A stretch of 6,810 bases of DNA from Desulfobacteraceae bacterium (GCA_030597505.1 JAUVRS010000143.1:1-6810), one strand, 5' to 3'; shown: positions 1 to 6,581, counted from the first letter of the stretch. The notes: generated from the letters alone by a model not told the origin. A program made the numbers and translations.

Positions 1-69
1 ATGAACCTGAAAGAGATCATACGCCAGACGCTTATTTCAGGTGAACTTTTGGATACACGTTATGGGTAA
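1..69 (+). CDS. 3' end of an upstream gene (partial, unidentified)
   Basis: Frame 1 is open from the left edge to the TAA at 67-69 and encodes 22 residues ending in LLDTRYG. The ATG at base 1 is probably internal, because the frame may continue off the window. The last 8 bases overlap the proposed ATG of the PBP gene (TATGGGTAA), a typical arrangement for translationally coupled genes in an operon. The fragment is too short to identify. It could be a chance open frame in a leader, so confidence is modest. Confidence 0.4.
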   Translation: MNLKEIIRQTLISGELLDTRYG

Positions 70-2347
70 GAGGACAGAGATCCTTGTTCTTGTTGTTTGT
101 GTCCTTTTTCTGGCGTCTGCATCCATCCTCGGATATTTCTGTTTCAAAGTGGCCCGCGAGGTCTCGGGCCGTATTGAGAGAGGGGCTATCGATCGCATCA
201 TTGCCTCGGAAAGCCCTGTTTATTATGATGATGGCCGTACCCCTATCGGTGTTTTCTTTGAAAAGACCCACAGAAAATATACTCGATATAAAGACATCCC
301 GGATATGTTTATAAAGGCCTTGGTGGCCACCGAGGACAAAGATTTTTTTTCCCATTGGGGATTTGATTTGAAGGCCATGCTGAGGGCGTTTGTCGCCAAC
401 GCCCGGGCAGGGAGGGTGGTGCAGGGTGGCAGCACTATCACCCAGCAGACCGCCAAGAACATATTCAAGCGGGAAAAAAGATCCTACAAGGCAAAACTTA
501 AGGAAGTGATCGAGGCCTTTCTCCTTGAGTGGCGGTATACCAAGGAAGAGATCCTGGAAATGTATGCGAATCAATTTTTTGTAACAGGTTATGGAAAAGG
601 TCTTAAGATCGCGGCTCAATATTACTTCGGAAAGGACTTAAGAGATCTGGACCTGGTGGAGGTTGCATTTATCGTGGGTTCGGTCAAAGGGCCAAATCGT
701 TATAATCCGTTTATAAAAAAATCCCAGACAGGAAAAGAGAGAACCAGGCACCTTGCCAAACTGCGTAAGGACTATGTGCTTTCCAATCTGCAAAAACTGG
801 ATTTTATTACTCGGGAGCAGTACCTTGAGGCCCGAAAGAGGGAAGTCCCTTTTAAGGAAGGGCGGATAACCTATCGACTCAATGTGACCCTTGATTACAT
901 CCGCGAACAACTGGAGTCTGATTATTTCAAAAAGGTTCTCAATGAACAGGGGGTGGACAATTTTGCCACCTCGGGGATCAGCATCTACACTTCCGTCAAT
1001 AAAGAGATCCAGACCGCGGCCTTGAAGAGCCTCCGTACGCATCTCCCGTTGATGGATATCAGGCTGAGCGGTTACAACGGGAGCAAGAAAGAACATATTT
1101 CAGATTACCTCGCCCGGAAAAACCTGAAGGGTTCCAGGAGGGGAATGCCTTTCCTCGCACAAATCGACCAAATTGATGAGAAAAATGAAGAGGGACACCT
1201 TGTGGTCTCCTGGGGTCATGGGGGTGGATTCATAGACTACAAAGGCCTCAGGACCGTTGGTGAGGCCTGGTTAAAATGGAAGAACGGGGCCTGGGCGGTG
1301 TTTGAGGAAAATGATGTGCCAGGGTTTTTGAAGAATCTGCATGTGGGAGACATTGTTGCGGTGCAGTTGATTCGCTCTCCCACGTCACCAGAGGATGGCA
1401 ATCCAGAAACAAGCCTTATGCTTTCAAAAATTCCGCAGTTGGAAGGAGGCATTGTGGTGCTTCATGAGGGCATGATAAAGGCCATGATCGGCGGATTTGA
1501 GGATCGATTTTTTAACCGGGCTGTCGACGCAAAGAGGCAATTGGGATCCATTTTCAAACCCATTGTCTACTCCGCCGCTCTACAGTTCAAATGGAACAGT
1601 CTTGACCCTTTAAAAAACACAAGGGACATCTTTCGATTTGAAGACACCCACTATTTGCCCCGACCAGACCATTCCCCCCAGAGCCCAAAGGTATCAATGG
1701 CCTGGGCAGGCGCAAAGTCCGAGAACCTCGCTACTGTTTGGCTTACCTATTATCTCACCAAACACCTGAACATGAGCGAGTTTAAACAGGTTGCAAATAT
1801 TGTTGGGCTTGCTATCAAAAAAGATGAATCCTATCAAGATTACAAACTGAGAATCCGTGACCGATATGGCGTTGTGGTCAACAGGGAAGCGCTTATGGAA
1901 GCTGCCTTTGACGCAGCAAAAAAGGGGATGGAATCAGATCTCATATTTGAAGGCAAAGAAAATCTCCTAAAAAACATCAAACGACTGCGCTTCAAAATCA
2001 ACACATCCCTCGTAAAGGCTGAATCGTCGGAAGAAAAACAGCTCTTACGATATAACTTCAGCAGGCTTCGTGCCCTTGATCGGAAAATGACAGAACAGCT
2101 TCAAAACATTCCGGCCCTTCTTGATGCATATATCCGCAACAAAGACCCGATGATACATCAAAAACTCTCTCAACATCTCCGGCATTTTTTCAAAATGGAA
2201 AACACAAGGACAAGGGTTGTTTTCACGGACAATCCGGAAGATATGGGTTCTCAGGTGTTTCTCCCTGTCACTATTGAGTGGCTCCTTGAAAACTCCGCTT
2301 ATTTGAAAAAGGATGAGGTCTGGATAGACGATTTGATCACGTCGTGA
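62..2347 (+). CDS. Class A penicillin-binding protein (mrcA/ponA type), portion before an in-frame stop
   Basis: Bifunctional peptidoglycan synthase: a GT51 glycosyltransferase polymerises lipid II and a transpeptidase cross-links the strands, anchored in the inner membrane facing the periplasm. Residues are counted from the alternative GTG at 41; subtract 7 for the ATG at 62. A membrane anchor lies at about 13-36. The GT51 domain spans about 50-225, with catalytic Glu98 in ATEDKDFFSHWGFD, GGSTITQQTAKN at 129-140, KEEILEMYANQFF at 168-180 and the GPNRYNP end motif. A beta-rich OB-like segment lies at about 365-465. The transpeptidase begins near 466, with SxxK as Ser503-IF-Lys506 and SxN as Ser560-Glu-Asn562. 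A long helical insert starts near 590. The frame stops at TGA 2345-2347 before the KTG motif, which lies in frame downstream. I prefer ATG 62 because the hydrophobic anchor follows it directly and it overlaps the upstream stop; neither start has a strong ribosome binding site. Confidence 0.9.
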   Translation: MGKRTEILVLVVCVLFLASASILGYFCFKVAREVSGRIERGAIDRIIASESPVYYDDGRTPIGVFFEKTHRKYTRYKDIPDMFIKALVATEDKDFFSHWGFDLKAMLRAFVANARAGRVVQGGSTITQQTAKNIFKREKRSYKAKLKEVIEAFLLEWRYTKEEILEMYANQFFVTGYGKGLKIAAQYYFGKDLRDLDLVEVAFIVGSVKGPNRYNPFIKKSQTGKERTRHLAKLRKDYVLSNLQKLDFITREQYLEARKREVPFKEGRITYRLNVTLDYIREQLESDYFKKVLNEQGVDNFATSGISIYTSVNKEIQTAALKSLRTHLPLMDIRLSGYNGSKKEHISDYLARKNLKGSRRGMPFLAQIDQIDEKNEEGHLVVSWGHGGGFIDYKGLRTVGEAWLKWKNGAWAVFEENDVPGFLKNLHVGDIVAVQLIRSPTSPEDGNPETSLMLSKIPQLEGGIVVLHEGMIKAMIGGFEDRFFNRAVDAKRQLGSIFKPIVYSAALQFKWNSLDPLKNTRDIFRFEDTHYLPRPDHSPQSPKVSMAWAGAKSENLATVWLTYYLTKHLNMSEFKQVANIVGLAIKKDESYQDYKLRIRDRYGVVVNREALMEAAFDAAKKGMESDLIFEGKENLLKNIKRLRFKINTSLVKAESSEEKQLLRYNFSRLRALDRKMTEQLQNIPALLDAYIRNKDPMIHQKLSQHLRHFFKMENTRTRVVFTDNPEDMGSQVFLPVTIEWLLENSAYLKKDEVWIDDLITS
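2345..2347 (+). other. In-frame TGA interrupting the PBP gene
   Basis: The TGA sits between ...WIDDLITS and ALDLLEMHTKD... in one continuous frame (62-3295). No frameshift is involved: both halves share a frame and the only in-frame stop is this codon. It falls inside the non-catalytic insert between the SxN and KTG motifs. A CGA (Arg) to TGA transition, a read error, a selenocysteine codon or a real gene split could all explain it. By eye I find no good bacterial SECIS hairpin at the expected distance after the TGA, and no Cys-rich or redox context, so recoding looks unlikely. TGA is used as a normal terminator by the neighbouring genes. Confidence 0.85.
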
Positions 2348-2365
2348 GCCCTGGACCTGCTTGAG

Positions 2366-3295
2366 ATGCATACAAAAGATATTTACAAACGATTGGCCGT
2401 TCACAGGCCATACGACCTTGAAGTCTTGTCCAAGATCCGCGATTTCAGAACGCTGGTCAATCTAACTTATATTGTCTATCTTTCCAAGAGGATCGGAATC
2501 ACCAGCAAACTTGACCCTGTGCTTTCCTTTCCACTTGGACCAAATTCAATCAGCATTCTGGAAGCGGGACTTGCCTACCAGACCCTAATAACAGGAAAAG
2601 TCTATTCTCTTTCGGCTGACAGCGATTCAACAATGGTCCCTATTATCATCAAAATTGTTGACAGGGAGGGAGAGATAATCTGGAAATACGAACCGGCCCC
2701 CAGGAAGATCCTGTCCACCAGGGTCACCAACCTGGTGACCGAGATCTTGAGAAAGGTTATGGAAACAGGCACCGGACAACGGGCAAAAGATGCGGTCAGG
2801 GCATTTGACATCCCTATCCCCACCTTTGGGAAGACCGGGACGGCCAACCAATTCACAAATTCGGCCTTCGTGGGGTTGATACCCGGGCCGGATTCCAGGA
2901 CAGGGCAGCTTGACCCAAGGGACGGATACGTCATATCCTGCTATGTGGGGTATGATGACAATCGACCCATGCAGGCTAAACACTTTACCATATACGGTTC
3001 TTCAGGCGCCCTGCCCCTCTGGATGGACACCGCAAACGCCATCACAACTTCTGAGGGTTATGAAAAAAAACTTCAACTTGCGGACCTGGTATTCAGTTCT
3101 ACGTCAGACCTGATCCCTCCTCCAAAGGGTCTCAAAACCGTAAGTGTTTCGCCCATAACCGGGCTTCCAATAAAAACCTTTGAAGGAGGCGATGTGACGT
3201 CCCCTACGGCTGAAATATTTGGTGAGGTCTTAAAGCGAGAAGGGGCCTTGGATTTTATAAGGCGCTTTGAACCAGTTGGAGAAAAAACTGAATGA
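2366..3295 (+). CDS. Class A penicillin-binding protein, C-terminal part of the transpeptidase domain after the in-frame stop
   Basis: Continues the upstream PBP frame. Counting from ATG 2366, residues 1-30 finish the helical insert. PLGPNSISILEAGLAYQTL (57-75) matches the conserved segment before the KTG motif in PBP1A-type enzymes. FGKTGTANQF (154-163) is the KTG motif that completes the transpeptidase active site, followed by AFVGLIPG and SCYVGYDDNRPM. The tail ends near 309. If the TGA were read through, the protein would be about 1077 residues from ATG 62, and SxN to KTG would be about 371 residues, much longer than in E. coli PBP1A or PBP1B. As a separate product it would start by reinitiation 18 bases after the stop. 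A GGA about 10 bases before the ATG is only a weak ribosome binding site. It has no signal peptide or membrane anchor of its own, so alone it could not reach the periplasm. The stop overlaps the next ATG as ATGA. Confidence 0.85.
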   Translation: MHTKDIYKRLAVHRPYDLEVLSKIRDFRTLVNLTYIVYLSKRIGITSKLDPVLSFPLGPNSISILEAGLAYQTLITGKVYSLSADSDSTMVPIIIKIVDREGEIIWKYEPAPRKILSTRVTNLVTEILRKVMETGTGQRAKDAVRAFDIPIPTFGKTGTANQFTNSAFVGLIPGPDSRTGQLDPRDGYVISCYVGYDDNRPMQAKHFTIYGSSGALPLWMDTANAITTSEGYEKKLQLADLVFSSTSDLIPPPKGLKTVSVSPITGLPIKTFEGGDVTSPTAEIFGEVLKREGALDFIRRFEPVGEKTE

Positions 3296-4674
3296 AGATA
3301 ATGAAGGGTTTTCTTTTGATTTTTTTGTTCTTCGGGCTTTTGGGATGCGCCTTGGCACCGGAAACACTTCCACCGAGCGGGGCTGGGGCGAGTGAAACCC
3401 GCGTCCCTTTACTCCCCGCTACTATCTTGGACAAAAAGATTCAGCTTCTTGAAGATAGAGTTAATGATAAAGGCCTCCCCAAAAAGGAAAGAGAACTGAC
3501 TTCAAATCTTCTCTCCACTTACAAAACACTCAAAAAGGTCTCTGCCGAAAGTCTAACGGATATGCAATATCGTATGGTCATCCGCGAGCTTTTTCAAACC
3601 CTTACACTCTTTGATGACAATTTTATAGGCAATAAAGAAATCAAGCCAAAAGATTCTTTGACGGTCATGAGGGATTTCGCACGCAGGAGACAGAAAATCT
3701 TTGATGGATATCGAGCCAAAGATTACAGAGATGTGATCAACCGATTCACGGAGCTAAAATTGCTGTTTGGGTCTGACGCTATTGCCCCGGATATCGATAT
3801 CGTCTTTGCCGTGTCTCTCGCCAGGGAGGGAATGGTCAAAGAGGCCATTGATATTGGGAAAAAAATCGTAAAGCACTTTGAGACAACCCCGGATGTGGCA
3901 GCCCTCAAGTTAGCCATTGCGGAATGGAAACTGGGTCTCGGGCAGGAGGAAGCCGCTTTATCAATTTATGCAAGCCTGAGAGAAACACTGGACCGGAAAG
4001 AGGCAGATGTAAAAAGGCTCCACAAAAAGATCCTGGAGGCCGAGGCCTCAAAGCCCGGTCTGGAGACTGCGGAAAAAGGACCTCAAAGAACGGACGATGA
4101 CGTCCAAAAACAGCTCTTTCAGAAGGTGGATCGGCTAATCCAGGAACAAAAATTTGAAAAAGCAAAAGAACTGCTTTCTTTTAGAAGGAGTGAGTTGTTG
4201 CTGGAAGTCGCACCAACCTGGAAGATCCAATCCATAGACAAGGCCCTGACGGCTCTGGATCTGGCTGAGGAGGAACACCTTCAAGAGAAAATATCAAGGC
4301 TTTCCAGGGATTACAAAAAAAGAAGGACCATGGAGACGGCCCTAAAACTGGTTGAAGAAGAAAAGCTCCAAGATGCCATATCCAAACTGGACACCCTGGA
4401 CCCTGAACAGAAAGAAGCCCCCGAAGCAAAGAAACTCAGGGATCTGGCAGTTGAAATGCTTATAAACCGGGAAAGAAATCGGGCAGCAAAAATGTTCCTT
4501 GTGGCAAAAAAGACCCATGACTTTGAAAAAAAATACGAATACCTTCTTTCCTCCTACAACATACTTAAATCATTGGTTGATAAATATCCGTCATCCCCTT
4601 TAATTTTAAAAGTAAATTCACATATTAAGGTAGTCAAAGAAGCCCTTGACAAATTGCCACAAAATCCTCAGTGA
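3292..4674 (+). CDS. TPR-like helical lipoprotein, candidate PBP partner
   Basis: A 460-residue exported lipoprotein of unknown function. The N-terminus is a lipoprotein signal: basic MKIMKG, a hydrophobic core, and lipobox Leu-Leu-Gly-Cys19. Ala-Leu follow the Cys, with no Asp at +2, which suits outer-membrane sorting in proteobacteria. The mature chain is almost all helical with repeated TPR-like helix pairs, for example about 140-160 (YRAKDYRDVINRF), 175-196 (AREGMVKEAIDIGKKIV), 211-233, 282-297, 353-369, and a C-terminal KYPSSPL typical of such scaffolds. Residues 235-275 are charged and probably a linker or coiled coil. The ATG overlaps the PBP stop as ATGA, with GGAG 10 bases upstream at 3278-3281, so translation is probably coupled to the PBP. 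By analogy with E. coli LpoA, an outer-membrane lipoprotein with a TPR-like domain that activates PBP1A, a role as a PBP activator or scaffold is possible. That is inference from position and architecture, not homology. Confidence 0.85.
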   Translation: MKIMKGFLLIFLFFGLLGCALAPETLPPSGAGASETRVPLLPATILDKKIQLLEDRVNDKGLPKKERELTSNLLSTYKTLKKVSAESLTDMQYRMVIRELFQTLTLFDDNFIGNKEIKPKDSLTVMRDFARRRQKIFDGYRAKDYRDVINRFTELKLLFGSDAIAPDIDIVFAVSLAREGMVKEAIDIGKKIVKHFETTPDVAALKLAIAEWKLGLGQEEAALSIYASLRETLDRKEADVKRLHKKILEAEASKPGLETAEKGPQRTDDDVQKQLFQKVDRLIQEQKFEKAKELLSFRRSELLLEVAPTWKIQSIDKALTALDLAEEEHLQEKISRLSRDYKKRRTMETALKLVEEEKLQDAISKLDTLDPEQKEAPEAKKLRDLAVEMLINRERNRAAKMFLVAKKTHDFEKKYEYLLSSYNILKSLVDKYPSSPLILKVNSHIKVVKEALDKLPQNPQ

Positions 4675-4710
4675 CATTATAAAAAGAAATGGCAACATCG
4701 GTCTGCTTTT

Positions 4711-5643
4711 ATGAAAAAAGAAATGGGACTTGAGAAAGTCCAGGTGGTGGGTCTCGGTCAGGCATCTGTTGACTGTCTTGGACCCCTTGATTTTTATCCT
4801 CCGGAGGACACAAAACTGGAACTTTCGGACCTCCAAATACGTTGCGGGGGCCCGGCCTCCACGGCCCTTGTCACCCTATCACGTCTGGGTGTCTCGACCG
4901 CTTTTATTGGCGCCATCTCCGATGATCCCTTTGGCCGTAAAATTATGGACAACCTGAAAAAGGAGGCGGTAAACCTTACCAGCTTAAAGATTCGTCCTGG
5001 GTATGTCTCTCAATTTGCATTTATTACAATCACAAAAGGGAGCGGTAGACGTACCATTTTTTGGCACAGGGGAACGGTTCCGAATCTGAAAAGGGAAGAG
5101 GTTGACCTTCATCGTTTTCCGGGGGCTCGGGTCCTGCATATAGACGGGTTGATGGCGGATGCAGCCATCGAAGCAGCGAGACAAGCCAGGGCTCTGAAAA
5201 TGACCGTTGTAATGGATGCCGGGACAATGAGAGAAGGCACCATGGAACTGCTTGGTTTTGTGGATATCCTTATTGCATCCGAAACATTTGCCACCCCTCT
5301 GGTGGGCCCCGATGCACCCCACAAAAACACCCTTTTCGCTCTCCGAAAGTTTGGCCCGACGGAGGTGGTCATAACGCTTGGAGCAAAGGGTAGTATAGGT
5401 TTAAATGATCAGGGAGTTGTATTTCAGGACGTCTTCTTGGTAAATGCGCAAGATACCACGGGAGCAGGGGATGTGTATCACGGAGCATATATACATGGGC
5501 TGCTCCAGGATTGGGACATGGCAAGATCCATGCGGTTTGCCTCTGCTGCTGCAGCCCTCAAGTGCACCCAAATAGGTGCGCAAACTGCCATACCTGATCT
5601 TGACACCCTCAACGATTTTTTAAAAAGCCACTCTGATATCTGA
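4711..5643 (+). CDS. PfkB/ribokinase-family carbohydrate kinase
   Basis: A cytoplasmic 310-residue kinase expected to transfer phosphate from ATP to a sugar or related hydroxyl. The family is clear: an N-terminal beta strand VVGLGQASVD (12-21), the first PfkB signature region RCGGPASTALVTLSRLG (44-60), AFIGAISDDPFGR (64-76), an ATP-side strand VVITLGAKGS (219-228), and the second signature DTTGAGDVYHGAY (248-260) with catalytic base Asp254. Length is normal for the family. The C-terminal part (MRFASAAAALKCTQIGAQTAIPD) resembles, from memory, E. coli sulfofructose kinase YihV. However, the Arg that I recall YihV using for the sulfonate appears to be Gly here, so the substrate is left open. It starts 36 bases after the lipoprotein stop in the same direction, probably in the same transcript. 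Neither ATG 4711 nor the in-frame ATG 4723 has a clear ribosome binding site. Confidence 0.92.
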   Translation: MKKEMGLEKVQVVGLGQASVDCLGPLDFYPPEDTKLELSDLQIRCGGPASTALVTLSRLGVSTAFIGAISDDPFGRKIMDNLKKEAVNLTSLKIRPGYVSQFAFITITKGSGRRTIFWHRGTVPNLKREEVDLHRFPGARVLHIDGLMADAAIEAARQARALKMTVVMDAGTMREGTMELLGFVDILIASETFATPLVGPDAPHKNTLFALRKFGPTEVVITLGAKGSIGLNDQGVVFQDVFLVNAQDTTGAGDVYHGAYIHGLLQDWDMARSMRFASAAAALKCTQIGAQTAIPDLDTLNDFLKSHSDI

Positions 5644-5693
5644 AAAACAAAATCTGCCGCACCAGAAGGGATGATATCTCAAATTTTTTGAGT

Positions 5694-5729
5694 AAGCTGA
5701 TACTTTTCTCGTAAATGCGCATCTAAAAT
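5694..5729 (+). repeat. Degenerate direct repeat B, left copy
   Basis: A 36-base segment (AAGCTGA...CTTTTCT.GTAAAT.CGCATC..AAAT) that matches 6582-6617 in the same orientation at 30 of 36 positions by hand alignment. Five of the six differences are transitions. The copies lie about 890 bases apart, on either side of the minus-strand gene pair. Confidence 0.65.
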
Positions 5730-5757
5730 GCAGTCCGGGGACGAGAATGGAACTTTG

Positions 5758-5783
5758 AACCCGTGCCGTCGTGCGTGGGTTTT
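5758..5783 (+). terminator. Possible intrinsic terminator of the plus-strand operon
   Basis: AACCCGTGC (5758-5766) pairs with GCGTGGGTT (5773-5781) as a 9-bp stem, two pairs being G-U, around a 6-base loop. Four T residues (5780-5783) overlap and follow the stem. It lies about 115 bases after the kinase stop. The T run is short, so this is a weaker call than the minus-strand terminator. Confidence 0.35.
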
Positions 5784-5827
5784 ATCAACTATCTCAAGAA
5801 ATATGAGGACCGGAAAGCGACCAACCG

Positions 5828-5845
5828 TGAACCCTGAACCGTGAA
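5828..5845 (+). repeat. Inverted repeat A, left copy
   Basis: TGAACCCTGAACCGTGAA is the reverse complement, at 17 of 18 bases, of 6453-6470. It is itself built from a short repeated unit (GTGAACC, TGAACC, GTGAACC from 5827 to 5847). The two copies face each other across the minus-strand gene pair. Confidence 0.65.
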
Positions 5846-5867
5846 CCCAACAACCTGAGTAGTTACG

Positions 5868-5900
5868 AAAAAAGGATTTCGGGGAAAATCCCCGAAATCC
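5868..5900 (-). terminator. Strong intrinsic terminator of the minus-strand gene pair
   Basis: GGATTTCGGGGA (5874-5885) and TCCCCGAAATCC (5889-5900) form a perfect 12-bp stem with a 3-base loop. Read on the minus strand, the stem is followed directly by six T (5868-5873). It begins 22 bases after the stop of the 76-residue gene. The plus strand has no T run after the stem, so it is directional. Confidence 0.88.
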
Positions 5901-5922
5901 CCTGGGTGCGAATTGCGCCATT

Positions 5923-6153
5923 TTACATGGTTTGTGTTAATGTTTTAAAAAGATCATCAATCTGATGAGAGGTAATGTATCCTTTTTCATGCAAAATCGA
6001 CGCGACCGGTCTTAATTGCCCCTGTTCGATCTCATCGTTAACCTGTTTCTCAAGCGCTTGGACAAATTCCTCTGATGTTATAAATCCTTTTTTGACAGCT
6101 AGATTCCCAAAAAGGTTTTCAAATTCCTCCATCTCTATCTCTCCGACTGACAT
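5923..6153 (-). CDS. Small MshEN-like domain protein
   Basis: A 76-residue protein with no signal peptide, probably cytoplasmic. It consists of two similar halves. Residues 14-37 (LFGNLAVKKGF.. to ..QALEKQ) and 49-71 (RPVASILHEKGYITSHQ..) both follow the pattern of short helices around KG-aromatic-IT. This resembles the half motifs of the MshEN/GspE N-terminal fold (LGxxLxxxGxxxxxxLxxALxxQ). In MshE that fold binds cyclic di-GMP, but here the Arg before the LG position of the first motif is absent, so ligand binding is not established. Elsewhere such domains are usually joined to ATPases or regulators; here it stands alone. The start at 6153 is chosen over longer upstream extensions because AGGAG lies 9 bases before it and the extension would overlap the preceding gene. 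It lies 19 bases after the RHH gene and shares its transcript. Confidence 0.75.
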   Translation of the reverse strand: MSVGEIEMEEFENLFGNLAVKKGFITSEEFVQALEKQVNDEIEQGQLRPVASILHEKGYITSHQIDDLFKTLTQTM

Positions 6154-6162
6154 GATAATATT

Positions 6163-6167
6163 CTCCT
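6163..6167 (-). promoter_or_regulatory. Ribosome binding site that decides the start of the 76-residue gene
   Basis: AGGAG on the minus strand, separated by 9 bases from the ATG at 6153-6151. It is the strongest ribosome binding site I see in the window. It rejects the longer in-frame version that would start at 6261 inside the RHH gene. Confidence 0.8.
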
Positions 6168-6172
6168 GACAA

Positions 6173-6328
6173 TTATTTTTTGGCACCCTTTTTTTCGTAT
6201 TTTCCCAGAAGGTCTTGGATGGCCTCCAGGAACAGATCCGTAAGAGTTCTATCGTGGTCAAGCGCCAGATATTTTAGCTTTTTGATAATGACGGGGTCTA
6301 TTCTAAATGTTACTGGCTTTCTCTTCAT
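6173..6328 (-). CDS. Ribbon-helix-helix (CopG/Arc-type) DNA-binding protein
   Basis: A 51-residue protein starting MKRKPVTFRIDPVIIKKLKY. The pattern is that of an RHH fold: a basic beta strand (KPVTFRID, residues 4-11) that would insert into the major groove as a dimer, helix A (about 12-24, PVIIKKLKYLALD), a turn, and helix B (about 28-44, TLTDLFLEAIQDLLGKY), with a Lys-rich tail. Length is typical of minimal RHH repressors and antitoxins. These usually bind their own promoter, so autoregulation is likely but not shown. It is the first gene of a minus-strand pair with the 76-residue gene. No toxin-like partner is recognised, so this is not called a toxin-antitoxin system. No ribosome binding site precedes the ATG; the promoter-like elements are so close that the mRNA may be leaderless. 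Confidence 0.8.
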   Translation of the reverse strand: MKRKPVTFRIDPVIIKKLKYLALDHDRTLTDLFLEAIQDLLGKYEKKGAKK

Positions 6329-6336
6329 AAAGACAC

Positions 6337-6363
6337 ATTATCATATAGTAGGAAAGAAGTCAA
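6337..6363 (-). promoter_or_regulatory. Sigma-70-like promoter of the minus-strand pair
   Basis: On the minus strand, TTGACT (6363-6358) and GATAAT (6342-6337) are separated by 15 bases. Both boxes match 5 of 6 consensus bases, though the spacer is 2 bases shorter than ideal. Transcription would begin near 6330, within one or two bases of the RHH ATG at 6328. The surrounding DNA is AT-rich. Confidence 0.5.
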
Positions 6364-6452
6364 GAAAGTTTATAAGTAGAGCTATATTTATTTCACATCA
6401 CATTAACAACATGCTGTATTTAAAATTATGCGATGGATAAAAAAAGTAAGCG

Positions 6453-6470
6453 TTCACAGTTCAGGGTTCA
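6453..6470 (-). repeat. Inverted repeat A, right copy
   Basis: TTCACAGTTCAGGGTTCA is the reverse complement of 5828-5845 with one mismatch. A further partial unit, GTTCAGGGTT, follows at 6473-6482, so the element is a short imperfect tandem of a GTTCAGGGTTCA-like unit. Confidence 0.65.
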
Positions 6471-6581
6471 ACGTTCAGGGTTAAGGACAAAGACGGCATT
6501 GAAGACCGAAGCTCTAGATAAAAATGCTCATTTTCCAAAATAATTGCCAATTTTACTTCAAATCTTGGATTAGGTCTGATA

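Larger units (their letters stand above)
5644..5922. other. Intergenic region between convergent units, no gene
   Basis: This 279-base gap separates the plus-strand operon from the minus-strand pair, whose 3' ends face each other. I see no credible gene on either strand. It holds one repeat copy at 5694-5729, a possible plus-strand terminator hairpin at 5758-5783, a short tandem-like repeat at 5828-5845, and a strong minus-strand terminator at 5868-5900. All are listed separately. Confidence 0.7.

Noticed and set aside
2345..2400. Selenocysteine insertion at the in-frame TGA
   Set aside because: Only weak 3-bp stems can be drawn at the expected distance downstream, and the residue is in a helical, non-redox insert. 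Kept as a possibility to test, not as a call.
5678..5692. CTCAAA-TTT-TTTGAG hairpin just after the kinase gene as a terminator
   Set aside because: Six-bp AT-rich stem with no T run after it; too weak.
5679..5921. 80-residue minus-strand open frame in the intergenic region
   Set aside because: It runs through the terminator stem and repeat A, has no ribosome binding site and has no protein-like composition except in repeat B at its end.
6154..6261. Longer version of the 76-residue protein starting at 6261
   Set aside because: It would overlap the RHH gene and bypass a strong AGGAG site placed 9 bases before the ATG at 6153.
6173..6328. Classical toxin-antitoxin module
   Set aside because: The RHH protein is antitoxin-like in size, but the partner shows no RelE, PIN, HicA or other recognised toxin pattern.
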